Below are positions 16,816 to 25,335 of a stretch of DNA of 47,586 nt, piece by piece. The notes under the pieces are model-generated. The model was not told where the DNA came from. It did not search any database and saw only the letters and a program-made list of their open reading frames with translations. How positions within the stretch are numbered: position 1 is the first letter of the stretch; every line of letters begins with the position of its first letter. The position numbers and the translations under genes were made by a program. The stretch is from Bianquea renquensis (GTDB taxonomy: Bacteria > Bacillota > Clostridia > Lachnospirales > Bianqueaceae), in NCBI RefSeq assembly GCF_014384895.1, contig NZ_JACRSQ010000024.1, positions 1 through 47,586 of the forward strand, given 5' to 3'.

Positions 16816-17886
16816 ATGAACTTTGAGGAATATCGATTAGATGACGCGGTGCTGTGCCGCTATGATCAAGTATATAACACCTATAAGCAGATGTACGGCG
16901 ATCCGGACCACCGGGAGCCAAAATTTATCGCGGTGCTTCCCAGTGAATATAACCCGGTTTGGGAGGAGAGACTGGCCGATCCGGCTATCATGCTAAAGGC
17001 GGAGCTTGAAAGCTTGAAGCCCCATATCGAGGCGGAGGATGATGCGGTTCTATCGGTAAGAGTCCAATTCGGCACGGCTGTGGTGGCGGAGGCTTTCGGC
17101 TGCGAGATCGCCGTTCCGCCCAACAATCTGCCATGCGCGAAGACCCATGTTGTGACTAGCCTGGAGCAAATTCCGTATTTGGAGAAGCCGTCCAAGGATT
17201 GTCCCATCTACCGAAAGGTTCGGGATTGGACAGAGTATTATGTGGAACATATCCCAGAGGGATACCAGGTCCAGCTGGCGGACATTCAGGGCCCCTTCAA
17301 TACAGCCCATCTTATCCGCGGCAATGATATTTTTTATGATCTCTATGATGATCCCGAGATGGTTCAGCAGCTTATGGCCATCGTCACGGACCATATAGCG
17401 GATTATGCCAGTTGGCAGTGGGAGTGGACGAATGCCATGGATGGATGGTTCTTTGACTGGGGTGCCATGTGGAAGGGCAATGGACGGATTTCCAACTGTT
17501 CTCTGCACATGCTGGGAACAGAGCACTATGAGGAGCATATCCATGTCCACGATGTGGAGCTTATCCGGCGGCTGAAAGGGGGACGCATCCACTACTGCGG
17601 CACAACAAAAGGCATTATTGAAAGGATTGCAGCGATTCCAGGCGTCAATGGCATTGATTATGATTCGAGCCTTCACGACGTGGAAGAGACGGCGCAGACA
17701 GTTCCCGATCACGTCGCCCTTTTGCAGGATGTGGCGGTTGATTCCCCTCTTTACAACAGGATGCTTAACAGTGATCGATGGCCTATCCCGAAGCGCAACA
17801 TGATCTTCCGTATCACGGGCCTGAAGACACCGGCCCAGGCAAAAGAGGTCATCGCCCGGCTGCGGAGAAACGCCGAGAATTCTTGA
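16816..17886 (+). CDS. Uroporphyrinogen decarboxylase-family (UroD/MtaA-like) protein, not HemE
   Basis: The 356-residue protein fits the UroD/methyltransferase TIM-barrel superfamily. Visible parts are a QGPFNTAHLIRG segment (158-169), FFDWGAMW (212-219) and HYCG (259-262). HYCG resembles the H-x-C zinc ligands of MtaA-type methyltransferases, but the later cysteine of that motif is not evident (FRITGLKTP near the C-terminus). The basic N-terminal residues and heme-operon context of true HemE are absent. Neighbours are AraC, CBM9-like and Gfo/Idh genes, so a role on a decorated sugar (for example methyl transfer or C-C cleavage) is possible but unproven. The stop codon overlaps the -35 of the next promoter. 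Confidence 0.7.
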   Translation: MNFEEYRLDDAVLCRYDQVYNTYKQMYGDPDHREPKFIAVLPSEYNPVWEERLADPAIMLKAELESLKPHIEAEDDAVLSVRVQFGTAVVAEAFGCEIAVPPNNLPCAKTHVVTSLEQIPYLEKPSKDCPIYRKVRDWTEYYVEHIPEGYQVQLADIQGPFNTAHLIRGNDIFYDLYDDPEMVQQLMAIVTDHIADYASWQWEWTNAMDGWFFDWGAMWKGNGRISNCSLHMLGTEHYEEHIHVHDVELIRRLKGGRIHYCGTTKGIIERIAAIPGVNGIDYDSSLHDVEETAQTVPDHVALLQDVAVDSPLYNRMLNSDRWPIPKRNMIFRITGLKTPAQAKEVIARLRRNAENS

Positions 17887-17956
17887 CATTCCGGTGAGAG
17901 TGTAGTACAATAGCACTATCGTTACAGACGAAGCCCATGAGGTCCATGGGCTTCGT
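17883..17956 (+). promoter_or_regulatory. Strong promoter followed by a leader stem-loop
   Basis: TTGACA (17883-17888) and TACAAT (17906-17911) are 17 bases apart, close to consensus, and the -35 overlaps the stop codon of the UroD-like gene. Ten or so bases into the transcript, ACGAAGCCCATG (17928-17939) pairs perfectly with CATGGGCTTCGT (17945-17956). The T-run after it is short (TTTCGGTT). It may be an inefficient terminator for the upstream gene, an attenuator, or a 5' mRNA stabiliser for the CBM9-like operon. Confidence 0.75.
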
Positions 17957-18000
17957 TTCGGTTATCCATAAATATAGGATTAATGGAGGACGCAAAAACC

Positions 18001-18609
18001 ATGGAATACAAAATCATGACAGTGACGGAGCTTCCAGATTGGAGTTTGATTCCGCAGGCACAGATTGCCACCTATCCTTGGGGAGGTGAATATCGCCCCC
18101 TTGCATGGGCCAGACTCTGTTTTGTGCCGGGCCGTGGCTTTCTCCTTCGGTTGGAATGCGAGGAGACGGATCCGAAGGCTACGTACGCAAAGATCAACGA
18201 TCCGGTCTGCAAAGACAGCTGCCTGGAGGCATTTCTCAACTTTAAACCAGAGCTGCCTGGCTGCGGATACTTGAACCTGGAAGCCAACGCGAAAGGGACG
18301 TTTCTGTGCGGCTACGGAAAAGACCGGTATGGCCGAAAGAGTTTGGGCGACCTCGGGGTGCCGTATCCAACGGTGACGCCTTTTTCGACGGAGAGCTCAT
18401 GGGGGTGGGTCGCAGAGATTCCGCTGCCGCTGCTTCAACAGGTGTACGGGGAGGCGGAGTTTGTGCCTGGAGACCGAATCAAGGGAAATTTCTATAAATG
18501 TGGCGATGAGACGAAGACGCCTCACTATGGAAGTTGGAATCCGATTGAGAATCCGACGCCGGACTTCCACAGACCGGAAGGATTTGGGGAACTGGTGATT
18601 CTGCCATGA
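18001..18609 (+). CDS. CBM9-like carbohydrate-binding domain protein
   Basis: The 202-residue protein looks like a stand-alone family 9-like carbohydrate-binding (DOMON-type) beta-sandwich. Supporting features are aromatic-rich strands (YPWGGEYRPLAWARLCF), the ECEETDP strand, CLEAFLNF, a central YLNLEANAKG and W-rich ends. No signal peptide is seen, which is odd for a wall-binding module and suggests a cytoplasmic sugar-binding or enzyme-accessory role. ATG 18001 lies ten bases after GGAGGA; the in-frame ATG 17983 overlaps it. The stop overlaps the YjbQ-like start by four bases (ATGA), so the two are coupled. Confidence 0.65.
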   Translation: MEYKIMTVTELPDWSLIPQAQIATYPWGGEYRPLAWARLCFVPGRGFLLRLECEETDPKATYAKINDPVCKDSCLEAFLNFKPELPGCGYLNLEANAKGTFLCGYGKDRYGRKSLGDLGVPYPTVTPFSTESSWGWVAEIPLPLLQQVYGEAEFVPGDRIKGNFYKCGDETKTPHYGSWNPIENPTPDFHRPEGFGELVILP

Positions 18610-19028
18610 AAAAGAGAGAGTATGAACTTCACACAAAACCGGAAGGCCTGTATTCCATCACGGATAAAGTGAGGGCGGCCGTCCGGGAGAGTGGCGTCCA
18701 GGAAGGCTTTTGCATCATTTTCTGCCCACATACTACGGCGGGGATTACCATCAATGAAAATGCGGATCCGGATGTGGCGAGAGATATCCTGTATGGCCTG
18801 CGGCAAACATTTCCAGAGCGTCCAGAATATCAACACATGGAGGGGAATACGAATGCCCATTTGAAGGCAAGCTATATGGGAAGCAGCGCTACAGTTCTCA
18901 TCGAAAATGGAGAGCTTGTGCTGGGCATTTGGCAGGGAATTTATTTCTGTGAGTTTGATGGCCCTCGAAAACGTAAGTTTTATGTCAAGGTTGTCAGCGA
19001 TGGGGAGACGGCGACTGCGAAAGGGTGA
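18606..19028 (+). CDS. YjbQ/UPF0047 family protein
   Basis: This 140-residue protein carries the family signature PHTTAGITINENADPDV (41-57) and the later NAHLKASYMGSS and GIWQGIYFCEFDGPR segments. Its length matches the family. Members have been linked to a secondary thiamine-phosphate synthase activity, but the physiological role is unsettled. The start ATG 18606 overlaps the stop of the CBM9-like gene. Its place in a sugar operon is unusual and may mean it has another role here. Confidence 0.92.
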   Translation: MKKREYELHTKPEGLYSITDKVRAAVRESGVQEGFCIIFCPHTTAGITINENADPDVARDILYGLRQTFPERPEYQHMEGNTNAHLKASYMGSSATVLIENGELVLGIWQGIYFCEFDGPRKRKFYVKVVSDGETATAKG

Positions 19029-19097
19029 GCAGTCGAATGAGCGTATCCACGGTTTTGACCTCCGAGATTGCAGAATGTTGAGAAAGGAGACTGTTTA

Positions 19098-20888
19098 TTG
19101 GATCTGCAGGTTCAAATAAAGGCGTTGAAATATTTGCTGCGGTTGATGAATGGGGAGATTGACAAGATGCCCCATGCAAAGTACACTCCGCAAAAAGAAA
19201 AATATTATATACGGGCTGCGAATACCGCTTTTTTTAATAGGGTGCCTCCGGCATCCCAGGGTGTGCCTGCTGAGCAGGTGGAAGCATTATTCCGGGGATT
19301 GGCGGGGGAGAGAGGTGTCAATGCGCACTCTCTCTTACTCCTTCGCCACGGCCATGTGATCGCGGAAGGATACTGGAGCCCTTACCGGCCAGATTACGCT
19401 CATATCACGCATTCCATGTGCAAGAGCATTGTCTCCATGGCAATCGGCATTGGGGCGGGGGAGGGAATCCTTGCGCTGAATGAAACCGTTGCGGATATAT
19501 TTCCAGATCTCATAACTCTGTTTACACCGAAGAATGTGAAATCCATCACGATCCAACACCTTCTAACCATGAGCAGCGGTTCAAAATTCAATGAACTCAA
19601 TTCCCTGTTGGAAGATGACTGGCTCAAAGGCTATTTGGAGACAGACACCTCCTTTGAACCGGGCAGCCGGTTTGAGTACAACAGCTTGAACACCTATGTT
19701 CTGGGAGCGATCCTCCGGCAGAAGACAGGGCAGAGCCTATGCGAGTATTTGAAGCCACGTCTGTTTGACCCTCTCGGGATTGATCCAGTTCACTGGGAAC
19801 AATGTCCTATGGGACGGGAAAAAGGGGGATGGGGATTGCTGTTGCTGCCGGAGGATATGGCGAAGTTGGGGCAGCTATATTTGCAGCAGGGACGATGGCA
19901 AGGGCAACAGCTTATTCCAAAGGATTGGGTGCGAGACTCCACGAAGGTACAAATCCATCAGAAAGTTGATCCCACCACCACAGGGTATGGGTATCAGATT
20001 TGGACATTGGAGGACGGTGCGTTTCTATTCAATGGTATGTTTGGGCAGAGCGTGTACGTGTTTCCAGAGCAGGACATGGTCATTGTGTTGACCTCCGGGG
20101 CTCAGAATTTTCTGCCGGAGGGAAAAGCGACACCCTACATTCAGCGGTTTATGCAGGGAGTGGCCTCCTCCAATCCGCCCTCCTTGGATTCAGAGAGGGC
20201 CATGGATAGCCTGCGATTCACACAAAGCCATTTGACCTATGGACGTCCCATTCCAGAGTATATGCCGGAGGAGAGGCCATCTCTGTTTAAAGTGATACAG
20301 CGCCGGTTAAAGCCTACTAAAAAAATAGACAGCGCGAGGACGGTTCTTCCGGATTGGGCGGCAGCCCTTCACGGAAAAACATTGCAGTTGTCAGGCCCTT
20401 GTGGAAGCTTATTTCCTTTTATGCTGCAATGTATGCACAATAATTTTAGCTCAGGTCTGGAGTCCATTTCCTTTGCGGTGGAGGGGGATGCGCTGCTGAT
20501 GGAGTGTGTGGAGGGAGAAACGGTCAACAGGATTCCCATTGGGATCGGCTTGCCGCACTATGGAGATTGTTCCATAAAGCGGGATATCTACACTGTGGGA
20601 AGCCAGGTGTGGAAGACGATCGATGAGGACGAAAATCCGGTGCTGATCTTTACGATATCATTTATTGAGATGTCCAACACGAGAATCATCAAGTTATTTT
20701 TGGAGCCGGATCCTATCCATGTGGAGATGGACGAGGAGCCTTCCATGACGGAAGCCCTTAGAAACCTGTCCATGGGGATGTTGGAATCTATGAAAGAAAA
20801 AATACCCTTTAAAAAGAATCAGGAGTATTTGCTGTATCGGATTGAACGGTTGATGGCGCCGCGGGCCGAGGCGTCATGGAAAGAATAA
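19098..20888 (+). CDS. SxxK serine hydrolase (beta-lactamase/esterase class C family)
   Basis: The 596-residue product has the penicillin-recognising fold motifs SMCK (106-109, nucleophile Ser106 and Lys109) and YNS (194-196). The third motif is replaced by an NGMFGQS segment rather than KTG, as in many esterases and D-aminopeptidases of the family. After about residue 370 there is a further roughly 220-residue C-terminal domain of unknown function. No signal peptide was found, so it appears cytoplasmic. A TTG start at 19098 is best: AAAGGAG (19083-19089) lies eight bases before it. The last 80 bases overlap the convergent exonuclease gene tail-to-tail. Confidence 0.8.
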   Translation: MDLQVQIKALKYLLRLMNGEIDKMPHAKYTPQKEKYYIRAANTAFFNRVPPASQGVPAEQVEALFRGLAGERGVNAHSLLLLRHGHVIAEGYWSPYRPDYAHITHSMCKSIVSMAIGIGAGEGILALNETVADIFPDLITLFTPKNVKSITIQHLLTMSSGSKFNELNSLLEDDWLKGYLETDTSFEPGSRFEYNSLNTYVLGAILRQKTGQSLCEYLKPRLFDPLGIDPVHWEQCPMGREKGGWGLLLLPEDMAKLGQLYLQQGRWQGQQLIPKDWVRDSTKVQIHQKVDPTTTGYGYQIWTLEDGAFLFNGMFGQSVYVFPEQDMVIVLTSGAQNFLPEGKATPYIQRFMQGVASSNPPSLDSERAMDSLRFTQSHLTYGRPIPEYMPEERPSLFKVIQRRLKPTKKIDSARTVLPDWAAALHGKTLQLSGPCGSLFPFMLQCMHNNFSSGLESISFAVEGDALLMECVEGETVNRIPIGIGLPHYGDCSIKRDIYTVGSQVWKTIDEDENPVLIFTISFIEMSNTRIIKLFLEPDPIHVEMDEEPSMTEALRNLSMGMLESMKEKIPFKKNQEYLLYRIERLMAPRAEASWKE

Positions 20889-21693
20889 ATTTTTTTCGGC
20901 GCTTCGCGGTGATGGTGCGCAGAATCGTCACATCCTTCCCCCCCTGTGCAAAGATGCTGAGGATATCTGCTAGATCCAGTGCGTCGGCCAGCGCGTTGTG
21001 AGAGACGTCCCTTGGCAGGCCGAAAATGGCTTTCAGATCGGACAGGCTTAAATGCATGGGGAGCGAAGGGGGAAGAAGTTGTCGGTCCAGGCACTCTTGT
21101 ACGTCCTTGAGCCATGTAATCTGATCTCTTAACATGTCGTCCGCTTGTTTATCTTCCAGGTCAAAGGCAAGGGCAGCGCGGTCCATGCAGCCAAAGTTTA
21201 GATAGTCGGTGACGCCGAGAGATTGACAGTAGGCGAAGAATTCTTTCAGAACCGGAATGGAATTCCTAGCGGCATCGATCTCCTCCTGGCACAGCCCTGT
21301 CAACTCTTTGCAGTACTCGCTCAGAATCCGGTTGTTGAGGGGGCGAATTAACGAATAGTACTGCCCCACGGTTTGGTCGCTGGCGTTGCGGATGACAGCG
21401 CCGACTGAAAGAAGCTCGACCCCATGATTTTTGCATTCTTTCGGCTTTTCATTGCGGCATGTGTACTCGAAATCCACATAGCAGTATGGACCTTCCCCTA
21501 AGGACAGTGCCTTTTTCAACTGAGAAAAGGAGGAAGGAAAGCGCCTGTGGGCTGCCATGAACCGTTCTGCATCTTCCAGGCATGAAAAGGATTTCGCGCA
21601 GGCATTTTTGTATTGATGAATTTGCTGCAAGTATTCTTGTGGATCGGTATAGATACCCGTACAGCGGCCATTGGCTACGGCGTAGTATCGCAA
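20809..21693 (-). CDS. RNase HI-type hybrid-binding domain fused to a DEDDh exonuclease
   Basis: The 294-residue protein begins with a hybrid-binding (viroplasmin-like) domain: YYAVANGRCTGIY (3-15) and KSFSCLEDAERFM (34-46). In RNase HI this domain grips RNA/DNA duplexes. After a short linker comes a DEDDh 3'-5' exonuclease domain with D74-x-E76, D171 and H232-x4-D237 as the likely metal-binding and catalytic set. The start is TTG 21693, seven bases after AGAGGT; the open frame extends further to 21831 but lacks a binding site there. A predicted role is trimming RNA or DNA ends at RNA/DNA hybrids. The 3' end overlaps the convergent serine hydrolase gene by 80 bases. Confidence 0.8.
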   Translation of the reverse strand: MRYYAVANGRCTGIYTDPQEYLQQIHQYKNACAKSFSCLEDAERFMAAHRRFPSSFSQLKKALSLGEGPYCYVDFEYTCRNEKPKECKNHGVELLSVGAVIRNASDQTVGQYYSLIRPLNNRILSEYCKELTGLCQEEIDAARNSIPVLKEFFAYCQSLGVTDYLNFGCMDRAALAFDLEDKQADDMLRDQITWLKDVQECLDRQLLPPSLPMHLSLSDLKAIFGLPRDVSHNALADALDLADILSIFAQGGKDVTILRTITAKRRKKFILSMTPRPAAPSTVQSDTANTPDSF

Positions 21694-21767
21694 TGCGTTC
21701 ACCTCTTTATTATGCTCATTGTAGTAAGTATACCTGCTTTTAGCGATAGTGTCAAGGTTGAGCGGAC

Positions 21768-21795
21768 TTGACAAGTTTCCCCAAAGGGATATAAT
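21768..21795 (+). promoter_or_regulatory. Consensus sigma-A promoter of the LCP operon
   Basis: TTGACA (21768-21773) and TATAAT (21790-21795) with a 16-base spacer. Transcription would start near 21802, giving a very short leader before the GTG start. Confidence 0.88.
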
Positions 21796-21822
21796 CAAGC
21801 GTAGAGAAAGGATGTGAAGAGA

Positions 21823-22854
21823 GTGAGGCAATCAACTGGCCATAAAAAGTCCCACAAGGTCCGAAATAGTATCCTGATCGTGTTGGGGGTTTTGCTTCTT
21901 CTTATAGTGTTGGCTTTGCTTTGGTATGCTCTTAAAATTTCCAAGATTCAATACGACACGGGAAACGGAGAATGGAGTATCGACACGGAGATCAGCATTC
22001 CCGATGAGGGCGAGACGATTTTTCAGGACTCCGACATTCCCGTTGTGGATGACGGTCAGCCTATCGAAGTTCCGGATGGCGATGTTTGGAAGGATGAAAA
22101 TGTCTTCAATATCTTATTATTAGGTACGGATGAGCGGTCCAAGGAATTCAGTACCAATGCCCGGGCGGATAGCATACTGGTATTGTCCCTAAACAAAAAG
22201 GAGAAGACCATTAAGCTTGTCAGTCTGGGGCGAGCGACCGGCGTCCCCATTCCTGGACGCAACGATGATCTGTTGACCCACACCTTTCGGTATGGAGGGG
22301 CGGAGTTAACTATGAAGACGGTGCAGGATTGCTTTAAGGTGGATGTTGAGAAATATATTCGGGTTAACTTTCATACCTTTGAGCAGTTGATTGATTCTGT
22401 CGGCGGGGTGGATATCGCTCTGGTCAAAAAGGAGGCTGATGCGCTGAATCAGCTTACCAGCGCGGGGCTGACCGAGGGGGAGAATCATTTGACGGGAGCG
22501 GTGGCTCTCCAGTATTGCCGCCTTCGCTCCATCGATAGCGACTGGCAGCGCGTGGAGAGGCAGAGGAAAACTTTGCAGGCAGCTGCGCACAAGGCGAAGA
22601 CCCTTAATCTCTTGGAGCTGAGCGGTGCGCTGGACGATATCCTCCCTCTTGTGAAAACCAACCTGACAAAGGGAGAGATCACGTCGCTGCTGCTCTCTGC
22701 TCCTGGCTATCTAGGGAAGGATTTTGAGCAGATGACCATACCTGTCAAGGGGAGCTATTGGTATAAGATTGGCGTGGATGGCCGTGAGATGAATGGAATT
22801 GATTTTCCCCAAAATATAAGGATTCTGAGAGAATTTCTCTATGGCGCGGAATGA
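21823..22854 (+). CDS. LytR-CpsA-Psr (LCP) family protein
   Basis: The product of about 343 residues has a basic N-terminus and one membrane helix (about 16-36), then an extracellular LCP domain. NILLLGTDERS, RADSILVLSL, GGVD and YCRLRSIDSDWQRVERQR are the family phosphate- and metal-contacting motifs. LCP enzymes attach polyprenyl-linked polymers such as teichoic acids or capsule to peptidoglycan. GTG 21823 sits ten bases after AAAGGA; GTG 21814 is in frame but too close to it. The next gene starts 16 bases after the stop, so it is probably co-transcribed with the beta-helix protein. Confidence 0.9.
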   Translation: MRQSTGHKKSHKVRNSILIVLGVLLLLIVLALLWYALKISKIQYDTGNGEWSIDTEISIPDEGETIFQDSDIPVVDDGQPIEVPDGDVWKDENVFNILLLGTDERSKEFSTNARADSILVLSLNKKEKTIKLVSLGRATGVPIPGRNDDLLTHTFRYGGAELTMKTVQDCFKVDVEKYIRVNFHTFEQLIDSVGGVDIALVKKEADALNQLTSAGLTEGENHLTGAVALQYCRLRSIDSDWQRVERQRKTLQAAAHKAKTLNLLELSGALDDILPLVKTNLTKGEITSLLLSAPGYLGKDFEQMTIPVKGSYWYKIGVDGREMNGIDFPQNIRILREFLYGAE

Positions 22855-22870
22855 AATGGAGGAAATGAGG

Positions 22871-24145
22871 ATGCCGACAACATATTATATTGATCCAGAG
22901 AAGGGCTGTGACAGCTATGACGCCCTAAGCCCAGAGAATGCGAAGCAAAGCTATCGCAGCCTGCACCTGTTGCCAGGGGATACGATTCTTTTTAAGCGAG
23001 GAACTGTACAGCGGGATGTTTTGGAGATGACAGAGGGAGAGAGGGACGCTCCGATTACCTACGGTGCCTATGGAGAAGGGGAAAAGCCTCGATTTTTAGG
23101 CTCTGCCAACATTACGGATGCGCAGGCGTGGACCGAGGAGCAGCCTAATATTTGGCGGTACCAAAGGGAAATCCCGGGCGAAGTCTGCAACGTGATCTTC
23201 AATGGCGGAGAGTCCTGCGGGAATTTGTCCTGGACCCCGGAGGAACTGGCGAAACAAGGAGATTGGCACTATACACAGATTGGAAAGAATGACTCTCGGG
23301 AAGAAGCCGCGATCCTTCGAATTCCGGAGGCCTTCTATTTATATTCCAAGGGCAATCCTGGGGACGTGTACGAGAATATTGAGTGTGCAGTCTATGGGCA
23401 GCGCACAATGCTAAAGGGCCGCCGCTGGGTTATCGCGGAAAATCTTGCGTTCTGCAACAGCGGTGTCCACGGCTATGGGGAATCGAAGCCAGAGCATGTA
23501 GTGATTCGGCATTGTGAATTTCGTTTCATTGGTGGATGCATCTGGAGCCGGCGGCTTAAAATACGGTTTGGCAATGGAGTGGAGTGCTGGGACGGCGGCC
23601 ACGATTGTCTGATTGAGGGCAATATGTTTGACAATGTTTACGATTCCTGTGTAACTCATCAGGGAAGCGACAATACGGAGGTTCCGGAGCGAATCTATTT
23701 TCTCAATAATACGTTTCAAAATTATGGGATGGCTGCCTATGAGTGTCGAGACCGTATCGGGCGTGACATCCGATTTGACGGCAATCGGTGCATCGGGGCT
23801 GGAGAGGGATTTGCCTTGCAGAACGAGACGCCGCCTCGCCGGTCAGAAATTTGGCCGCAGCCCATGGGCCACCATGTCTTTATATGGCGCATTGACAATC
23901 CAACGGATGGCGGCCAAATCAGTGTGCAGAACAATGTATTCTATAAATCGCCATACGGCGCTGCAATTTACTCGATCATTAATCCGGAAGCGGAGAAGCA
24001 GTTTATCATCGACCACAACCGCTATTACAAGGAGTCGAATGAATTGCTGATTCGGATGGCAGGGAAAAATTTTGCATTGTCGGAGTTCACCTCGTATCAG
24101 ACGGAAACGGGACAGGACCGGAACAGCTGCATTGAGAGGAATTAG
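22871..24145 (+). CDS. Right-handed beta-helix protein (possible polysaccharide lyase or hydrolase)
   Basis: The 424-residue protein has the pattern of a parallel beta-helix: YYIDPEKG, PGDTILFKRG and repeated short strands ending in Asn/Gly turns (VVIRHCEF, CLIEGNMFDNVYDSCVTHQG, IYFLNNTFQNYG, ISVQNNVFY). Pectate-lyase-like and several glycoside hydrolase families share this fold. No signal peptide is present, so it is predicted to be cytoplasmic. ATG 22871 lies seven bases after GGAGGA, which sits immediately after the LCP stop; the longer frame to 22841 overlaps LCP. I cannot assign a family number or substrate. A bidirectional terminator follows. Confidence 0.72.
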   Translation: MPTTYYIDPEKGCDSYDALSPENAKQSYRSLHLLPGDTILFKRGTVQRDVLEMTEGERDAPITYGAYGEGEKPRFLGSANITDAQAWTEEQPNIWRYQREIPGEVCNVIFNGGESCGNLSWTPEELAKQGDWHYTQIGKNDSREEAAILRIPEAFYLYSKGNPGDVYENIECAVYGQRTMLKGRRWVIAENLAFCNSGVHGYGESKPEHVVIRHCEFRFIGGCIWSRRLKIRFGNGVECWDGGHDCLIEGNMFDNVYDSCVTHQGSDNTEVPERIYFLNNTFQNYGMAAYECRDRIGRDIRFDGNRCIGAGEGFALQNETPPRRSEIWPQPMGHHVFIWRIDNPTDGGQISVQNNVFYKSPYGAAIYSIINPEAEKQFIIDHNRYYKESNELLIRMAGKNFALSEFTSYQTETGQDRNSCIERN

Positions 24146-24152
24146 TCCGTGT

Positions 24153-24203
24153 AAAAAAGAGCAGATTCTGATATGTTAAGAAAATCAGAATCTGCTCTTT
24201 TTT
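24153..24203. terminator. Bidirectional terminator between beta-helix and DAHP synthase genes
   Basis: AAAAAAGAGCAGATTCTGAT (24153-24172) pairs with ATCAGAATCTGCTC followed by T6 (24184-24203), making a perfect long stem with A and T runs on both sides. It serves the two convergent transcripts. Confidence 0.95.
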
Positions 24204-24229
24204 GTATGGTAAGGTCGCCGTGAGGACCT

Positions 24230-25240
24230 TTATATTCCACTTGCCAAATAGGTGCGAAGCCCCAGTATTTTTTTCATCAATACATCAAATGATTCCGGGC
24301 GCAGGGATTGGGCGCCATCACAGAGGGCCGCAGCCGGATTGTTGTGTACCTCGATGATCAGACCGTCAGCTCCAGCGGCCACGGCTGCCATAGACATGGG
24401 TTCCACTAAGGCTGCATTTCCGGTTGCATGGCTGGGATCGACGACAACAGGCAGATGGGATAATTTCTTTAGCATGGGAATCGCGGAAATATCCAAGGTG
24501 TTGCGAGTCGCAGTTTCAAAGGTTCGAATTCCCCGTTCGCATAAAATGACATTTTGATTTCCCCCGGCCATAATATATTCTGCGCTGGTCAGCAGTTCTT
24601 CCAGTGTATTGGCGAGGCCGCGCTTTAGCAAGATGGGTTTCGGTTGCCTGCCTAGTTCTTTGAGAAGGTCAAAATTTTGCATGTTTCGAGCGCCAACCTG
24701 AATGATGTCCACGTCGGAAAATAGCTCAAGATGGGCGGGACTCATGATTTCTGTCACAATAGGCATACCCGTTGTGTCCTTCGCCTTTTTTAAAAGCTCT
24801 AGCCCTTCCGCTTTCAATCCCTGGAAGGCGTATGGAGACGTGCGGGGTTTAAAAGCGCCGCCGCGCAGCAGAGTTGCGCCGGAAGCCTGTACGGACTGGG
24901 CGATATTTTGAATTTGATCTTCGCTTTCAACGGAACAAGGGCCAGCGATGACCTGGAAATGCCCGTCTCCGATAGCCAAAGAGCCAACATGTACGACGGT
25001 ATTTTTTGGGTGGAATTTACGGTTTGCCGCTTTGTATGGTTCCTGGATCCGTTTGACATCCTCCACGATATCTAGGGATTTTAGAGCATCGATATCAAGG
25101 GAGGAGGTATCGCCGACCAACCCTAATACAGTGGTGTGGAGCCCTTCCGATTGATGAATGGTAAAATGCTTGTCTTCCAACAGTTTGATTAATTTTTCTT
25201 TTTCTTGTTTTTCAGCGGAGTTGCGTATGAGTAAGATCAT
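24230..25240 (-). CDS. aroF: 3-deoxy-7-phosphoheptulonate (DAHP) synthase, type I-beta
   Basis: The 336-residue enzyme condenses phosphoenolpyruvate and erythrose-4-phosphate, the first step of the shikimate pathway. It has GPCSVES, the RGGAFKPRTSPYAFQGL signature, KRG, CERGIRTFE and DPSHATG. An N-terminal domain of about 70 residues resembles the regulatory ferredoxin-like domain of type I-beta enzymes such as that of Thermotoga. ATG 25240 is preceded by GGGAGGG; the frame to 25255 is longer but overlaps that site. It is a single-gene unit with its own strong promoter. A second DAHP synthase of another subtype lies at 40.1 kb. The symbol follows the Gram-positive convention and is loose. Confidence 0.95.
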   Translation of the reverse strand: MILLIRNSAEKQEKEKLIKLLEDKHFTIHQSEGLHTTVLGLVGDTSSLDIDALKSLDIVEDVKRIQEPYKAANRKFHPKNTVVHVGSLAIGDGHFQVIAGPCSVESEDQIQNIAQSVQASGATLLRGGAFKPRTSPYAFQGLKAEGLELLKKAKDTTGMPIVTEIMSPAHLELFSDVDIIQVGARNMQNFDLLKELGRQPKPILLKRGLANTLEELLTSAEYIMAGGNQNVILCERGIRTFETATRNTLDISAIPMLKKLSHLPVVVDPSHATGNAALVEPMSMAAVAAGADGLIIEVHNNPAAALCDGAQSLRPESFDVLMKKILGLRTYLASGI

Positions 25241-25296
25241 GGAATGCCCTCCCAATTTTATACGTAGATCGAACGTATGTGATTTTGTATTGGTTA

Positions 25297-25325
25297 ACTA
25301 TAGTCTTTTTATAGAAGAAAGTCAA
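25297..25325 (-). promoter_or_regulatory. Promoter of the type I-beta DAHP synthase gene
   Basis: On the minus strand TTGACT (25325-25320) and TATAGT (25302-25297) are 17 bases apart. The -35 ends about ten bases from the start of tandem array 2. No T-box or other recognisable leader lies between this site and the gene. Confidence 0.82.
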
Positions 25326-25335
25326 GTGGGTCTGT

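Noticed and set aside
16816..17886. HemE (true uroporphyrinogen decarboxylase) at 16.8 and 37.8 kb
   Set aside because: No heme genes nearby, sugar-gene context, and the conserved N-terminal basic motif of HemE is missing in both proteins.
24500..24560. tRNA-like GGTTCGAAT box
   Set aside because: It is inside the DAHP synthase coding region and no acceptor or anticodon stems surround it. I found no convincing tRNA in the window.
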